Below, one piece after another: positions 1 to 8,813 of a DNA stretch of 64,000 nt. The notes below the pieces were generated by a model. The model was not told where the DNA came from. It searched no databases and saw only the letters and a program-made list of their open reading frames with translations. Position 1 is the first letter of the stretch, and each line of letters opens with the position of its first letter. Source of the DNA: CAYVOV01 sp964453525 (GTDB lineage: Bacteria; Chloroflexota; Dehalococcoidia; Dehalococcoidales; UBA2162); NCBI GenBank assembly GCA_964453525.1, contig CAYVOV010000022.1, positions 8,354 through 72,353 on the forward strand, read 5' to 3'. A program made the translations under genes and the position numbers.

Positions 1-375
1 GTTGATAAAGGTATTACCATGGCTGACCTGAAGGGGACGCTTTATGAATTCGCCCGCCGTTACTTCGGTGAGGACAGAAGGGTACGTTTCAGGCCTGACT
101 ATTTCCCTTTCGTCGAACCGGGAGTGGAGATGGCCATCGAGTGCATTGTCTGTAATGGTAAGGGCTGCCGCCTCTGCGGTAACAGCGGATGGATTGAAAT
201 CCTGGGAGCGGGAATGACCCACCCGGATGTACTACGGCGTGGTGGCATCGACCCGGATATATATACAAGCTTTGCCTTTGGCATGGGCCTCGACCGTCTG
301 TGTATACTCCGTCATGGTATCGATGACATCAGGCTTTTCTACGGAAGCGACCTCAGGTTTTTAAGGCAGTTTTAA
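1..375 (+). CDS. pheS: Phenylalanyl-tRNA synthetase alpha subunit, C-terminal part
   Basis: The reading frame is open from base 1, so the gene begins upstream of the window and only the last 124 residues are seen. PheS forms the catalytic class II aminoacyl-tRNA synthetase core of the (alpha-beta)2 enzyme that charges tRNA-Phe in the cytoplasm. The visible part has a CxxC...CxxC cluster (ECIVCNGKGCRLCG) followed by GWIEILGAGM. It ends with class II motif 3, FAFGMGLDRLCILRHGIDD. The stop codon lies 1 base before the pheT start, so the two genes are a translationally coupled operon. The internal ATG at 19 is not the real start. Confidence 0.96.
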   Translation, partial: VDKGITMADLKGTLYEFARRYFGEDRRVRFRPDYFPFVEPGVEMAIECIVCNGKGCRLCGNSGWIEILGAGMTHPDVLRRGGIDPDIYTSFAFGMGLDRLCILRHGIDDIRLFYGSDLRFLRQF

Positions 376-376
376 A

Positions 377-2782
377 ATGAAAGTATCGATTAACTGGTTG
401 AAAGATTACGTTGATATTACCGTACCGTTAGAGGAACTGGCGCATAAACTGACAATGGCCGGTTTCGAGGTCAAGGACATCGAGACAATCGGAGGTAGCT
501 GGGACAACGTGGTTGTCGGCCAGATAAAGGCTATTAATCCCCATCCCAATGCCGACCGCCTCAGCCTGCCGACCGTTGACCTCGGTACCGAGGAAGCAAC
601 TGTTGTCTGCGGAGCCCCTAATCTCAAATTAGGCGATAAAGTGCCGTTTGCCCGCGTCGGCGCCCGATTGATAGATGGACACACCGGTAAACCGGCTACC
701 CTGAAGACGGCAAAGATTCGCGGTGTGTCCTCGAGCGGTATGGTCTGCTCCGAAAAAGAGCTTGGCATCTCGGACAGGCACGAAGGAATACTCGTCCTGC
801 CCGAAGATGCTCCGGTTGGGATGCCGCTTACCGAATACATGGGTGATACAGTTCTCAACCTCGATGTTACCCCCAACCGCCCCGATTGCCTTTCAGTAAT
901 CGGAATTGCCAGGGAGATTGCCGCCCTGACCGGTCAGTCAACGCATGTCCCTGAAATAAGCTATGAAGAGACCAGTGAGCCGATAGAAGACCAGATTTCA
1001 ATAGAAATCAATGCTCCGGACCTCTGTCCCCGGTATTCAGCCAGCCTGATTACCGGAGTGAAGATAGGTGAGTCCCCCGCCTGGATGCAGCAGCGGCTGC
1101 TCGCCTGCGGGCAACGTCCGATTAGCAATATAGTGGATGTGACAAACTATGTCATGCTTGAGTACGGTCAGCCTTTACACTCTTTCGACTATGAGAAACT
1201 AAGGGGCAAGAAGATTATCGTCCGCCGCGCCAGCGATTATGAGCCGATAACTACCCTCGATGACAATGAGCGTGAACTGGACTCATCGATGCTGGTTATT
1301 ACCGACCCGATGGGAGCCGTGGCGGTAGCCGGAGTTATGGGCGGCGCCAATAGCGAGGTGACCGAAGATACCACCTCAATACTTCTTGAGGCAGCCAGTT
1401 TCAACCCGGCAAGCATTCACTACACCGGCAGGACCTTGAACCTGCCCAGCGAAGCCTGTATGCGCTTTGAGAGGGGCATCAGTACCGATCTGACCATACC
1501 GGCGCTGAAAAAGGCTACTCAGCTAATCGCTCAGCTCGGAGGCGGGCAGGTTACCAGGGGGATAATAGACGTCTACCCCGGCAAGAAGGAACCGGAGCCT
1601 GTTATGATATCCACCGATGAGGTTAAAAGGTATCTGGGCATCGAATACAACCTTGAACAGATAAACAATGCTCTGACCTCTCTCGGATTCGACTGCCAGA
1701 AGACAGACCGTCCCAATGAGCTTTCGGTGACGGCTCCGCACTGGAGGAGCGATATCCGTCTGACTGTCGACCTTGTAGAAGAGGTAGCCCGGATTCTGGG
1801 CTATGACAACATTCCAATGACCATGCTCAGCGATCCGATACCAAGGCAAAACCCGGAACCTGTTATTGGTCTCAAGCGTGAGACAGGCCGGATTCTAACC
1901 GGATATGGATTCCAGGAAATAATCACCTACACTTTAACAAGTCTTGAAATGATGAAGAAATTGCAGGGAGAGCCTCACCCGATTGAACAAGAACCACTGC
2001 GCTTATCAAATCCTATGACTGCGGAGCAGGAGTACCTTCGCCCGAACCTGAGAGTAAACCTGCTCTCCGCCCTTGTCTCAAACCGGAGGCATGAAGACGG
2101 TGGCATCAGGCTCTATGAACTGGGGAAAATATACGTGCCGCGTCCCGATGACCTGCCCGATGAACAAGAAATTCTATGCTGCCTGCTCAGTGGACCGGCA
2201 GCCGAAAGCTCGTGGCATGGCGAAGGCAATCCGCCTGATTTCTATGAAGCCAAGGGTATTGTTGAAGGCCTGCTCGACCGGTTAAACGCACCGGTCACCT
2301 TTGAGCCTGACACTGATGAAAGCCTTCATTCAAACAAACAGGCGGCAATAATCATTGAAGGTAATAAAGCAGGTGTTCTCGGTCAGATACATCCCAAAGT
2401 GCTTGAGAACTTCGATATCAGCGAAGACGTTTATTTCATTGAAATAGACATGGCGGCACTGTTACCCTATGCCGCAGTCCACCGCATGTTCCAGCCGATA
2501 CCCCGTTTCCCGGCAATGGTCAGGGACCTGGCACTCGTAATTGATACCGGAGTAACGCACAGGAAAATTCTGAGCATTATCGAAAGCTTCCCCCTGGTAA
2601 CGGACGTCTCTGTTTTCGATGTCTATTCGGGTGAGCAGGTGCCCGCGGGGAAGAAGTCCTTAGCCTACCGGATTACCTTTCAGTCGCCTGACCATACTCT
2701 GACCGATAAAGAAGTGAATAAGGTAGAAAAACAAATTCTGGACAGGCTCTCCAGAGACCTGGGTACCAGCCTGAGAGAGTAA
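377..2782 (+). CDS. pheT: Phenylalanyl-tRNA synthetase beta subunit
   Basis: This 801-residue protein is a normal-length bacterial PheT. It carries the OB-fold tRNA-binding/EMAP-like domain near residues 40-150 (VVVGQIKAINPHPNADRL), a B3/B4 editing domain near 210-370, B5 near 400-470, and a C-terminal anticodon-binding domain from about 710 (FPAMVRDLALVIDTG). It partners with PheS to charge tRNA-Phe and edits Tyr-tRNA(Phe). It begins 1 base after the pheS stop. Nothing is broken. About 65 bases of non-coding sequence separate it from the next promoter. Confidence 0.97.
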   Translation: MKVSINWLKDYVDITVPLEELAHKLTMAGFEVKDIETIGGSWDNVVVGQIKAINPHPNADRLSLPTVDLGTEEATVVCGAPNLKLGDKVPFARVGARLIDGHTGKPATLKTAKIRGVSSSGMVCSEKELGISDRHEGILVLPEDAPVGMPLTEYMGDTVLNLDVTPNRPDCLSVIGIAREIAALTGQSTHVPEISYEETSEPIEDQISIEINAPDLCPRYSASLITGVKIGESPAWMQQRLLACGQRPISNIVDVTNYVMLEYGQPLHSFDYEKLRGKKIIVRRASDYEPITTLDDNERELDSSMLVITDPMGAVAVAGVMGGANSEVTEDTTSILLEAASFNPASIHYTGRTLNLPSEACMRFERGISTDLTIPALKKATQLIAQLGGGQVTRGIIDVYPGKKEPEPVMISTDEVKRYLGIEYNLEQINNALTSLGFDCQKTDRPNELSVTAPHWRSDIRLTVDLVEEVARILGYDNIPMTMLSDPIPRQNPEPVIGLKRETGRILTGYGFQEIITYTLTSLEMMKKLQGEPHPIEQEPLRLSNPMTAEQEYLRPNLRVNLLSALVSNRRHEDGGIRLYELGKIYVPRPDDLPDEQEILCCLLSGPAAESSWHGEGNPPDFYEAKGIVEGLLDRLNAPVTFEPDTDESLHSNKQAAIIIEGNKAGVLGQIHPKVLENFDISEDVYFIEIDMAALLPYAAVHRMFQPIPRFPAMVRDLALVIDTGVTHRKILSIIESFPLVTDVSVFDVYSGEQVPAGKKSLAYRITFQSPDHTLTDKEVNKVEKQILDRLSRDLGTSLRE

Positions 2783-2850
2783 CACTGTTAGAAAACCGCT
2801 CTCCAGAGCTTTAAACCCCTCTTTCTGTTAAGACAAAATCTCACCTGCTA

Positions 2851-2879
2851 TTGACAAGCACTCTTTGTCCGTATATAAT
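2851..2879 (+). promoter_or_regulatory. Consensus sigma-70 type promoter of the arsenic-type operon
   Basis: TTGACA at 2851-2856 and TATAAT at 2874-2879 are separated by exactly 17 bases, a perfect match to the housekeeping promoter consensus. It sits between pheT and the AbrB-like gene and points toward the latter. A promoter this strong normally needs repression, which fits the inverted repeat that begins on its -10 box. Confidence 0.85.
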
Positions 2880-2925
2880 ATCAGTATATTCAGTAGATAC
2901 TGATATTTCATATTCATCAGTATAT
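2878..2925 (+). promoter_or_regulatory. Operator-like inverted repeat over the transcription start
   Basis: ATATCAGTAT (2878-2887) and ATACTGATAT (2897-2906) form a perfect 10-base inverted repeat with a 9-base spacer. It overlaps the end of the -10 box and the expected transcription start. ATCAGTATAT, which occurs within the left arm region (2880-2889), recurs as a direct repeat at 2916-2925. This is the arrangement expected for an autoregulated repressor. The cognate protein is not known; the adjacent AbrB-fold protein is the obvious candidate. Confidence 0.65.
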
Positions 2926-2946
2926 ATTATCATTGAGGTTATAGAG

Positions 2947-3228
2947 ATGAGACAGAAAATTGAAAATAACTGCTGCGCTTCGCCCGATAGTAACAGCGGT
3001 TGCTGTAAAGTCGAAGCGATAATCGGCATTGACGAGCGTGGACAGATGGTGTTACCGAAAGAGGCCAGAGACAAGGCAAATATTCAGGCTGGTGACAAAC
3101 TGGCAGTCATAAGCTGGGAGAAAAACGGGAAGGTATGCTGCCTGTCCCTGCTAAAGGCTGATGACCTTATCGACATGGTAAAGGACAGACTGGGGCCGGT
3201 TATGACAGAAATTTTTCAGAATAAATAG
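2947..3228 (+). CDS. Cys-rich AbrB/SpoVT-fold regulator-like protein
   Basis: The start is placed at the ATG at 2947, behind a GAGG-type ribosome site. The longer frame from 2851 would begin inside the promoter. The 93-residue product has an N-terminal segment with two vicinal cysteine pairs (NNCCASP and SGCCKVE), then a swapped-hairpin AbrB-like segment (IGIDERGQMVLPKEARDKANI). The family resembles small proteins annotated as HgcAB-associated or AbrB/MazE-like regulators. It is followed 11 bases later by an arsenite methyltransferase gene, so it probably senses a thiophilic metal or metalloid and acts on the operator just upstream. The ligand is inferred; the domain assignment is fairly firm. 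Confidence 0.75.
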   Translation: MRQKIENNCCASPDSNSGCCKVEAIIGIDERGQMVLPKEARDKANIQAGDKLAVISWEKNGKVCCLSLLKADDLIDMVKDRLGPVMTEIFQNK

Positions 3229-3239
3229 GAGTGATTAAA

Positions 3240-4070
3240 GTGAAAGAAACAGAAATTAAAAATTCTGTAAGAAAGGGCTATGCTAAAATAGTGCAGCAGG
3301 ACAGTTCCTGTTGCACTACGGCGAGCTCCTGCTGCACCAGTGGAGCTTCAGCCCGGGAAATCAGCAAAAACATTGGGTATACGGAAGAAGACCTTCAAGC
3401 AGTTCCGGAAGGGTCTAATCTTGGCCTCGGCTGCGGGAATCCAATAGCCCTCGCTTCTTTAAAAGAAGGTGAAACGGTAATCGACCTCGGTTCCGGCGCA
3501 GGATTCGATTGTTTTCTTGCCGCTGAGAAAGTTGGAGCCAGCGGCAGAATTATCGGCATCGATATGACCCCAGAGATGATTGATAAGGCTAGAGAAAATG
3601 CAGAGAAAAGTGACCATGAAAACGTAGAGTTTCGTCTCGGAGAAATTGAAAACCTGCCGGCTGCCGATAATACTGCTGATATTGTTATCTCCAATTGTGT
3701 AATTAACCTTGTTCCGGATAAAAGCAGAGTCTTCAAAGAAGCATTTCGCGCACTAAAACCAGGTGGCAGACTAATGGTATCTGACATAGTTCTGACAAAG
3801 GAGTTACCGGAGGCGGTAAAGAACTCTATTGAAGCATATATCGGCTGTCTTTCCGGAGCAGCTATGATGAGGGAGTATCTGGAGACTATCGAAACAGCCG
3901 GATTTCAGGACGTTAAAGTAACTGGTGAAACATCCATCCCCATCGAGTACATGGCCAATGATCCGACAGCCCAAGCTCTCATGGAGACTTTAGACTTGAC
4001 ACCCGAAACAGTGAAAGAGTTAGGTGAATCAATAAGAAGTATCATAGTTTACGGTATCAAGCCTGAATGA
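3240..4070 (+). CDS. arsM: Arsenite methyltransferase
   Basis: GTG at 3240 is preferred because GGAG lies 7 bases before it and it gives the family-typical start MKETEIKNSVRKGYAKI. The GTG at 3231 has no room for a ribosome site. The 276-residue protein has the SAM-binding motif VIDLGSGAGFDC and the cysteines typical of ArsM: a CC-containing stretch near residues 24-33, SNCVINL and GCLSGA. ArsM transfers methyl groups from SAM to thiol-bound As(III), giving methylated and volatile arsenicals. It forms an operon with the Cys-rich regulator. No arsC, acr3 or arsB gene is nearby. Confidence 0.9.
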   Translation: MKETEIKNSVRKGYAKIVQQDSSCCTTASSCCTSGASAREISKNIGYTEEDLQAVPEGSNLGLGCGNPIALASLKEGETVIDLGSGAGFDCFLAAEKVGASGRIIGIDMTPEMIDKARENAEKSDHENVEFRLGEIENLPAADNTADIVISNCVINLVPDKSRVFKEAFRALKPGGRLMVSDIVLTKELPEAVKNSIEAYIGCLSGAAMMREYLETIETAGFQDVKVTGETSIPIEYMANDPTAQALMETLDLTPETVKELGESIRSIIVYGIKPE

Positions 4071-4079
4071 ACATGGATT

Positions 4080-4724
4080 TTACATAATTACTTGATTATT
4101 CTTTCGGAGGTCAACAGCCCGAAACCTGCCTGCTCTGAGTTCGGTTATCAATTCCTCCAGGCTGTGGATATCTCTTTGAAAGAGGGTGGCACAGGAAGGA
4201 ATATCAGTAATCGAATGGGCATCACTGCCGCCGGTGCCCTTCAAGCCTAACCTGCGGCACAGCTCCTGTGAAAACTCATTCGCCGATTCCGGAGACCTGC
4301 CGTTGAGCACCTCGACTATGCCGACGTATTCGAGAAACGATTCCCGGCAATACCTCTCAATGGCGGCTTCCATGTCTGCACCGCTACTGTACTGCCGCCT
4401 CGAAGGATGGGCAAGAATCATAACTCCTCCCGCCTCATCAACGGTCTCCCTTAGCTTCCGCACCATCCACAGACCCGAGCTGTACTCTTCAAGTCCAAAG
4501 ACAAGGAAGTGACTGTCATCGCTCCACAATTCCACGCCGGGCAGCAGCAGGAAATCATGCTCCTCGCTCAGCCTTGCCAGCTTATCCACGTCCCAGAAGC
4601 GCCCGTGCTCGGTGACACAGATACCGTCGATGCCAGCCTGTTTTGCCTTTTCAATGAGCTCAGGAAGCTTGATTGTACTGTCATCCGAAAGAGGAGGCGT
4701 ATGAACGTGGAGGTCGATAATCAA
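4080..4724 (-). CDS. PHP-domain metal-dependent phosphoesterase
   Basis: The 214-residue product begins with the PHP signature DLHVHTPPLSDDS and has later metal-binding motifs TEHGRFWD, ILAHPSRR and GGSDAHS, so the trinuclear metal site looks complete. Family members hydrolyse phosphate esters such as nucleotide 3',5'-bisphosphates; the substrate here is unknown. The start codon is TTG (minus strand, 4724-4722), overlapping the TGA of proS as TTGA, so translation is probably coupled to proS. Confidence 0.85.
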   Translation of the reverse strand: MIIDLHVHTPPLSDDSTIKLPELIEKAKQAGIDGICVTEHGRFWDVDKLARLSEEHDFLLLPGVELWSDDSHFLVFGLEEYSSGLWMVRKLRETVDEAGGVMILAHPSRRQYSSGADMEAAIERYCRESFLEYVGIVEVLNGRSPESANEFSQELCRRLGLKGTGGSDAHSITDIPSCATLFQRDIHSLEELITELRAGRFRAVDLRKNNQVIM

Positions 4725-6430
4725 ACGGCCTCCGCCTTTCCCCTGACAAGCTCTTCTATCTTTGCCACCACATTTTCAACCGGCAGGAGCTGAGACTCTT
4801 TCTCGGTACGCCTTTTTAACTCGATACTGTTTTTCTCAAGACTGCGGGGACTGACAGTAATCCTGAGCGGTATTCCAAGCAGGTCAGCATCGTTAAACTT
4901 CACTCCCGGCGACTCCACCCTGTCGTCCAGGAGTACCTCCAGTCCCTTTTCCGTGAGTCCAGCATATAGTCTTTCGGCAATCTCCGAGACTTCCGAACCT
5001 TCGCGGTGCAGGGAGCAGATATACACCTGATATGGAGCGATTGCCTCAGGCCAAATAATACCTTTATCATCATGGTTCTGCTCCACGGAGGCGCCAAGCA
5101 GCCTGCTGGGACCGATTCCATAGCACCCCATAATGATTGGCTTTGATTGTCCGTCCCGGTCAATAAATTCGGCACCCAGCTTTTCACTGTAGAAAGTACC
5201 GAGCTTGAAGATGTGCCCCACTTCGATACCACGACTTGACAGCATCTCTTTCCCACACTTCTGACACTTATCTCCGGCATGGGCTCTGGCGATATCGGTT
5301 ACAATATCGGCCTTGAAGTCACGGGGATAATTCACGTTTTTAAGGTGAGTCTCCGGCTTATTGGCTCCGGCAACGAAGTTGCTACCCGTGGTAACGGAAT
5401 CATCGGCAATTACCTTTATACTTTTAATACCGACCGGCGAGGCGGCTCCGGGCACGATACCGGCTTCAATAACTTCATCCTCGGTTGCCATCCTGAGGTC
5501 AGTGCACTTCAGCGCATTCTGGAGTTTAATTTCATTCACGTCCAGGTCGCCTCTTATTACGCCGAAGACAAATTCCTCATCGGCAATATAGAATACCGCC
5601 TTCAGCGTGCCGCTGGAAGGAATGCCGAGGAAATCGGAGACTTCCTCGATGGAAAACTTACCCGGGGTGGCGACTTCCTCCAGGGGGCGCGGCTCGCCAC
5701 CGCCGACATTACCTTTACTGAATTCCGCCTTTTCCACATTGGCGGCATATCCGCAGGAACAGCGAATAATTTCGTCTTCGCCGCTATCCGTAACCATAAC
5801 GAATTCATGCGACTCTTTGCCACCGATTGCCCCGCTGTCCGCCTCGACCATCACCGTCGAGAAACCGCAGCGTTTGCAGATATTGATGTACGCCTGCATC
5901 ATCTTATCGTAGCTTATATCGAGGCCATCCCAGTCCGCATCGAAGCTGTACAGGTCTTTCATCGAGAATTCCCGGGCTCTTATCAGCCCGGCCCTGGGAC
6001 GCGGCTCGTCACGGAATTTGGTTTGAATCTGGTAAAGCATCACCGGCAGGTCACGGTAGCTCTGTATGTTGTATTTGACGAGTTCGGTAATAACCTCTTC
6101 ATGAGTCGGCCCCAGTGCCAACTGCCGCTCCCGGCGGTCGTAAAGTTTGAACAGGATTTTCCCGTAAGCGGCATCTCTTCCCGATTCTTGCCAGAGTTCA
6201 AGGGGCTGGAGTACCGGAAGCAGAACTTCCTGTCCACCGGCTTTATCCATCTCATCGCGGATTATGTCCTCAATCTTCTTCAGTACCCGCAGGCCAAGCG
6301 GCAGGTAGGAATAAACTCCGGCAGCTACCTGTCTTATCATTCCTGCCCGCAGCAGCAACCGATGACTGGCGGTATCTGCTTCAGCCGGGACCTCTCTCTG
6401 TGTCTTACCGAACAGCTTCGATATACGCAT
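4721..6430 (-). CDS. proS: Prolyl-tRNA synthetase, bacterial type with editing insertion
   Basis: This 569-residue class II synthetase charges tRNA-Pro. Motif 2 region FRDEPRPRAGLIRAREFSMKD and motif 3 GCYGIGPSRLLGA are intact. The long insert between them (roughly residues 230-390) is the editing domain that clears Ala-tRNA(Pro), and the C-terminal anticodon-binding domain follows. A GAGGAG ribosome site precedes the ATG. It lies between a TM2 gene (10 bases upstream) and the PHP gene, all leftward. In many bacteria proS follows rseP-ispG; here accessory genes separate them. Confidence 0.97.
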   Translation of the reverse strand: MRISKLFGKTQREVPAEADTASHRLLLRAGMIRQVAAGVYSYLPLGLRVLKKIEDIIRDEMDKAGGQEVLLPVLQPLELWQESGRDAAYGKILFKLYDRRERQLALGPTHEEVITELVKYNIQSYRDLPVMLYQIQTKFRDEPRPRAGLIRAREFSMKDLYSFDADWDGLDISYDKMMQAYINICKRCGFSTVMVEADSGAIGGKESHEFVMVTDSGEDEIIRCSCGYAANVEKAEFSKGNVGGGEPRPLEEVATPGKFSIEEVSDFLGIPSSGTLKAVFYIADEEFVFGVIRGDLDVNEIKLQNALKCTDLRMATEDEVIEAGIVPGAASPVGIKSIKVIADDSVTTGSNFVAGANKPETHLKNVNYPRDFKADIVTDIARAHAGDKCQKCGKEMLSSRGIEVGHIFKLGTFYSEKLGAEFIDRDGQSKPIIMGCYGIGPSRLLGASVEQNHDDKGIIWPEAIAPYQVYICSLHREGSEVSEIAERLYAGLTEKGLEVLLDDRVESPGVKFNDADLLGIPLRITVSPRSLEKNSIELKRRTEKESQLLPVENVVAKIEELVRGKAEAV

Positions 6431-6440
6431 ACTCTCCTCT

Positions 6441-6713
6441 TTACCAGTTCTTTATTTGTCTTCCCTCGCTGTCTTTCATAGCTCCGAAAAGCGCAACCAA
6501 AAAATCAATAAACACCCAGATTCCGGCTATGGTGAGAAATATATACCCGAAGCCAAGAATCCAGGTAGTTGCCCATCCTAAGACACCAAGAACGAGAATC
6601 AGGATTCCAGTGCCGATTTTACCGATATAAAACCTGTGAAGACCGAGAGTTCCGAGAAACCATGCCAGTAAAACAACGGCAAGTCTTGATTTGGGCGAAA
6701 CATCCATCTTCAT
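6441..6713 (-). CDS. TM2-domain small membrane protein
   Basis: The 90-residue protein has a short basic N-terminus (SPKSRL), two or three hydrophobic segments and the TM2 hallmark GTLGLHRFYIGKIGTGI. TM2 proteins are small membrane proteins of poorly defined function. ATG at 6713 and ATG at 6707 are both possible starts; GAGAGG upstream suits the second slightly better by spacing. It is the first gene of a probable TM2-proS-PHP transcript. Confidence 0.8.
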   Translation of the reverse strand: MKMDVSPKSRLAVVLLAWFLGTLGLHRFYIGKIGTGILILVLGVLGWATTWILGFGYIFLTIAGIWVFIDFLVALFGAMKDSEGRQIKNW

Positions 6714-6841
6714 TTCCTCTCTTATTAATTATGGTTGCTTAAACTCCTCACATTAGGATTTCTAATTGATTTCGCGAAATGCTAGTCCAGTATAATATAT
6801 TCCTGCCTGTTTAGTCACCCGCTCTGGTGTTTTTAAGACTT

Positions 6842-6952
6842 TGTTCGGTTTTGGTTGAATGAAAGGCTCTCCCCCTTTATCCCCCTCTCAAACAGTTCCC
6901 AGCTTTATAAACCGATTATTCGCCCGTTTGAGAGGGGTCAGGGGTGAGGTAA
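6842..6952. repeat. Palindromic repeat family R2, copy 1
   Basis: The roughly 111-base element starts with TGTTCGGTTTTGGTTGAATG and ends with GGGGTGAGGTAA. It carries internal inverted arms CCCCTCTCAAAC and GTTTGAGAGGGG. The same outer sequences occur in reverse orientation at 49989-50103, but the loop differs. It fills the gap between the TM2 and Nudix genes and encodes no protein. It looks like a non-autonomous MITE-like element. Confidence 0.75.
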
Positions 6953-7036
6953 AAACACCAACCAGATGCAAATGGAACTTTTTAGTAAACCGGGTACTTT
7001 TCAGAAAAATATCACGCAACTATACAGCAGCCTTTT

Positions 7037-7597
7037 TTACCACTGTGAATCCTGCCGAAGTTTTATTGCCACTTTAAGTAACTCAAGCTCGCCCTTAATG
7101 ATTTCAAGTTTTAGGGCTTCATCTATAGAATAAAATCTCGAATCCAGCACATAATCATCGTCTTCTATGGCCTTCGGATTATGCGTATCCGCTTCAGCCG
7201 TATAGACCGGCCAGATGAAATCCGGATACGGGTACTTGTAATCTGCCGGTCTGGGATTCAGATGATGGAAGTGCATAAACCCGAGTACGGATAAATCCTT
7301 TAAGGCCCACCCTGTCTCCTCAAGCACTTCCCGGCGCAGTGTTTCCTCAAGTGCTTCGGTTTTCCGGCGTCTTCCCCCAGGAAGGATATACAGTTCATGG
7401 TTTTTGTCCCGTATAACAAGCACAGAATCGCCACGGAAGACTATGGCGCGTACCGAACTGACATACTTCAGCGGCGGCTGCTTATTACTGAGACAATAGG
7501 TAAGTTTAAGCTGTATGTCATCGCCCCATACTACTGATCCTTCAGCAAGCTGATGGCCCGACGCGAGAAAATTAGCAAGTTCCGAATCTGTTTTCAT
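7037..7597 (-). CDS. Nudix hydrolase
   Basis: The 186-residue protein contains a perfect Nudix box, GX5EX7REUXEEXGU, in the segment beginning GGRRRKTEALEE and ending REVLEETGW, within a typical Nudix fold. Such enzymes cleave nucleoside diphosphates linked to another moiety. The HFHHLNP segment and the divergent C-terminal part do not identify the substrate. It lies 15 bases downstream of the alpha/beta hydrolase gene on the same strand, so the two are probably cotranscribed. Confidence 0.88.
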   Translation of the reverse strand: MKTDSELANFLASGHQLAEGSVVWGDDIQLKLTYCLSNKQPPLKYVSSVRAIVFRGDSVLVIRDKNHELYILPGGRRRKTEALEETLRREVLEETGWALKDLSVLGFMHFHHLNPRPADYKYPYPDFIWPVYTAEADTHNPKAIEDDDYVLDSRFYSIDEALKLEIIKGELELLKVAIKLRQDSQW

Positions 7598-7612
7598 AAT
7601 TTCACGGGTATA

Positions 7613-8419
7613 TTAAACTGTATCTTCATTGAGAAACGCCAGAATATCTTCGCCAAACCGGCGTTTCATCACTGCCGCGTGTCCCGTATTTTTATAGAGA
7701 ACCAGTCTGGCGCCCGGGATTCCTTCCGCTAACTGGTGAATCATGTAGAATTTATCCAGCTCACCGCCGATTATAAGAGTGGGCACTTTTATCTCCGCCA
7801 GGCGTTCCGTAAAATCATGCCTGTCTTCCGCTTCAATTTCAACAAGTCCGTCCAGAGGATTGGCAGAAGAACCCAGCATGAAGTTGCCGAACAGCCAGAA
7901 TATTGAAGTCATAATCGGCCTGGCTGCTCCGGAGAACATCCCGTCAGCCAGCGTGGCGGCAGCGGCTCTCCAGTTGCCCGTCTGTGCCTGGTAAGCAAGC
8001 CGTCTCTGCAAGCGCTTTCCGGAATCGCTGAGGCAGTGACCGGTTGAGGCAAAGACCAGACGCTTTAAAAGGTCTGGATAATCGACAGCGAAGTACTGGG
8101 CAATCGGCCCGCCGGTGGAGAGTCCCATGATATCGACAGGTGGCTTCAGTTCTTCTTTTACCATTGTGGCATAATCGGCTGCCATATCCTGCATCGAGTA
8201 ACCGGCAGGCAGGTCAGGCTTTCTGCCCACCGTGTACACGGTGAAGCTACCTGCGATACGCTTGAAACTGGCAGGCATCATCCGCCGCATTAAACCTGAC
8301 GGCGGCTTGTGATTAAAACTCAGTCCGTCAAAGATAACAAGTGTCCGCGAATTGCTACCCATCCGGGAATACGGCAGACCATTTGCTGAGTATCCCGTCT
8401 CTATTTCTATATTCGCCAT
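7613..8419 (-). CDS. Alpha/beta-fold hydrolase
   Basis: The 268-residue protein has the nucleophile elbow GLSTGGPIAQY (GxSxG), a late acid region (IIGGELDKFY) and the catalytic histidine in NTGHAAVMKRR, giving a complete Ser-Asp-His triad. The N-terminal segment LVIFDGLSFNHKP takes the place of the usual HG oxyanion motif. There is no signal peptide, so it is cytoplasmic. The substrate is unknown. It forms a pair with the downstream Nudix gene. Confidence 0.85.
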   Translation of the reverse strand: MANIEIETGYSANGLPYSRMGSNSRTLVIFDGLSFNHKPPSGLMRRMMPASFKRIAGSFTVYTVGRKPDLPAGYSMQDMAADYATMVKEELKPPVDIMGLSTGGPIAQYFAVDYPDLLKRLVFASTGHCLSDSGKRLQRRLAYQAQTGNWRAAAATLADGMFSGAARPIMTSIFWLFGNFMLGSSANPLDGLVEIEAEDRHDFTERLAEIKVPTLIIGGELDKFYMIHQLAEGIPGARLVLYKNTGHAAVMKRRFGEDILAFLNEDTV

Positions 8420-8525
8420 TAAAGACCTCCTGTGCCAGTGGAAGCTATTCCGGCAGTTTTTCCGGTGAAGACGTTTATCTATATTACCCTTTTAATCCAG
8501 TTTATGTAACCCCACCCCCCTTCTT

Positions 8526-8584
8526 ATATCTATTCCCACCCTGCCGCCCTTAAGGAAGCCAAGAGGGGGCTTACGCCCCTCTAT
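8526..8584 (-). repeat. Palindromic repeat family R4, copy 1
   Basis: Read on the minus strand it is a GAGGGG/CCCCTC-type hairpin followed by AGGGCGG and then GGTGGGAATAGATA. The same arrangement occurs on the plus strand at 31108-31205 and 35699-35757. It is non-coding. Confidence 0.65.
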
Positions 8585-8661
8585 AACGCACCCACCTTTT
8601 TGTAACGCTTTTCAAGCTCCTTTTTTCGCTAAAAAGATTGCCGTTACAGTTTTACCCTAAC

Positions 8662-8745
8662 CTCTCCCTTTGGTAAAGGGAGAGTGAGAGGGATTTAAAA
8701 TCAAAATCCCCCTTAATCCCCCTTTACGAAAGGGGGAAATATAAT
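8662..8745. repeat. Two purine/pyrimidine hairpins in a gene-free stretch
   Basis: Bases 8420-8813 have no supported gene. Besides repeat R4, they hold two short hairpins: CTCTCCCTTT with AAAGGGAGAG at 8662-8684, and CCCCCTTT with AAAGGGGG near 8718-8736. The sequences resemble the C-rich/G-rich arms of repeat family R2 but lack its ends, so they may be decayed copies. Confidence 0.5.
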
Positions 8746-8813
8746 CTAAAAGAGGGGCACACTACACAAGCCCCTCTTTAGCCTCTCTTTATTAATATAC
8801 AGATTATATTATT

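Noticed and set aside
2851..2946. N-terminal extension of the AbrB-like gene
   Set aside because: The extension would start on the -35 box and cover the promoter and operator. ATG 2947 has a ribosome site.
5279..6481. A 400-codon open frame on the plus strand
   Set aside because: It lies antisense to proS, whose motifs are complete. The translation has no recognisable domain and no ribosome site.
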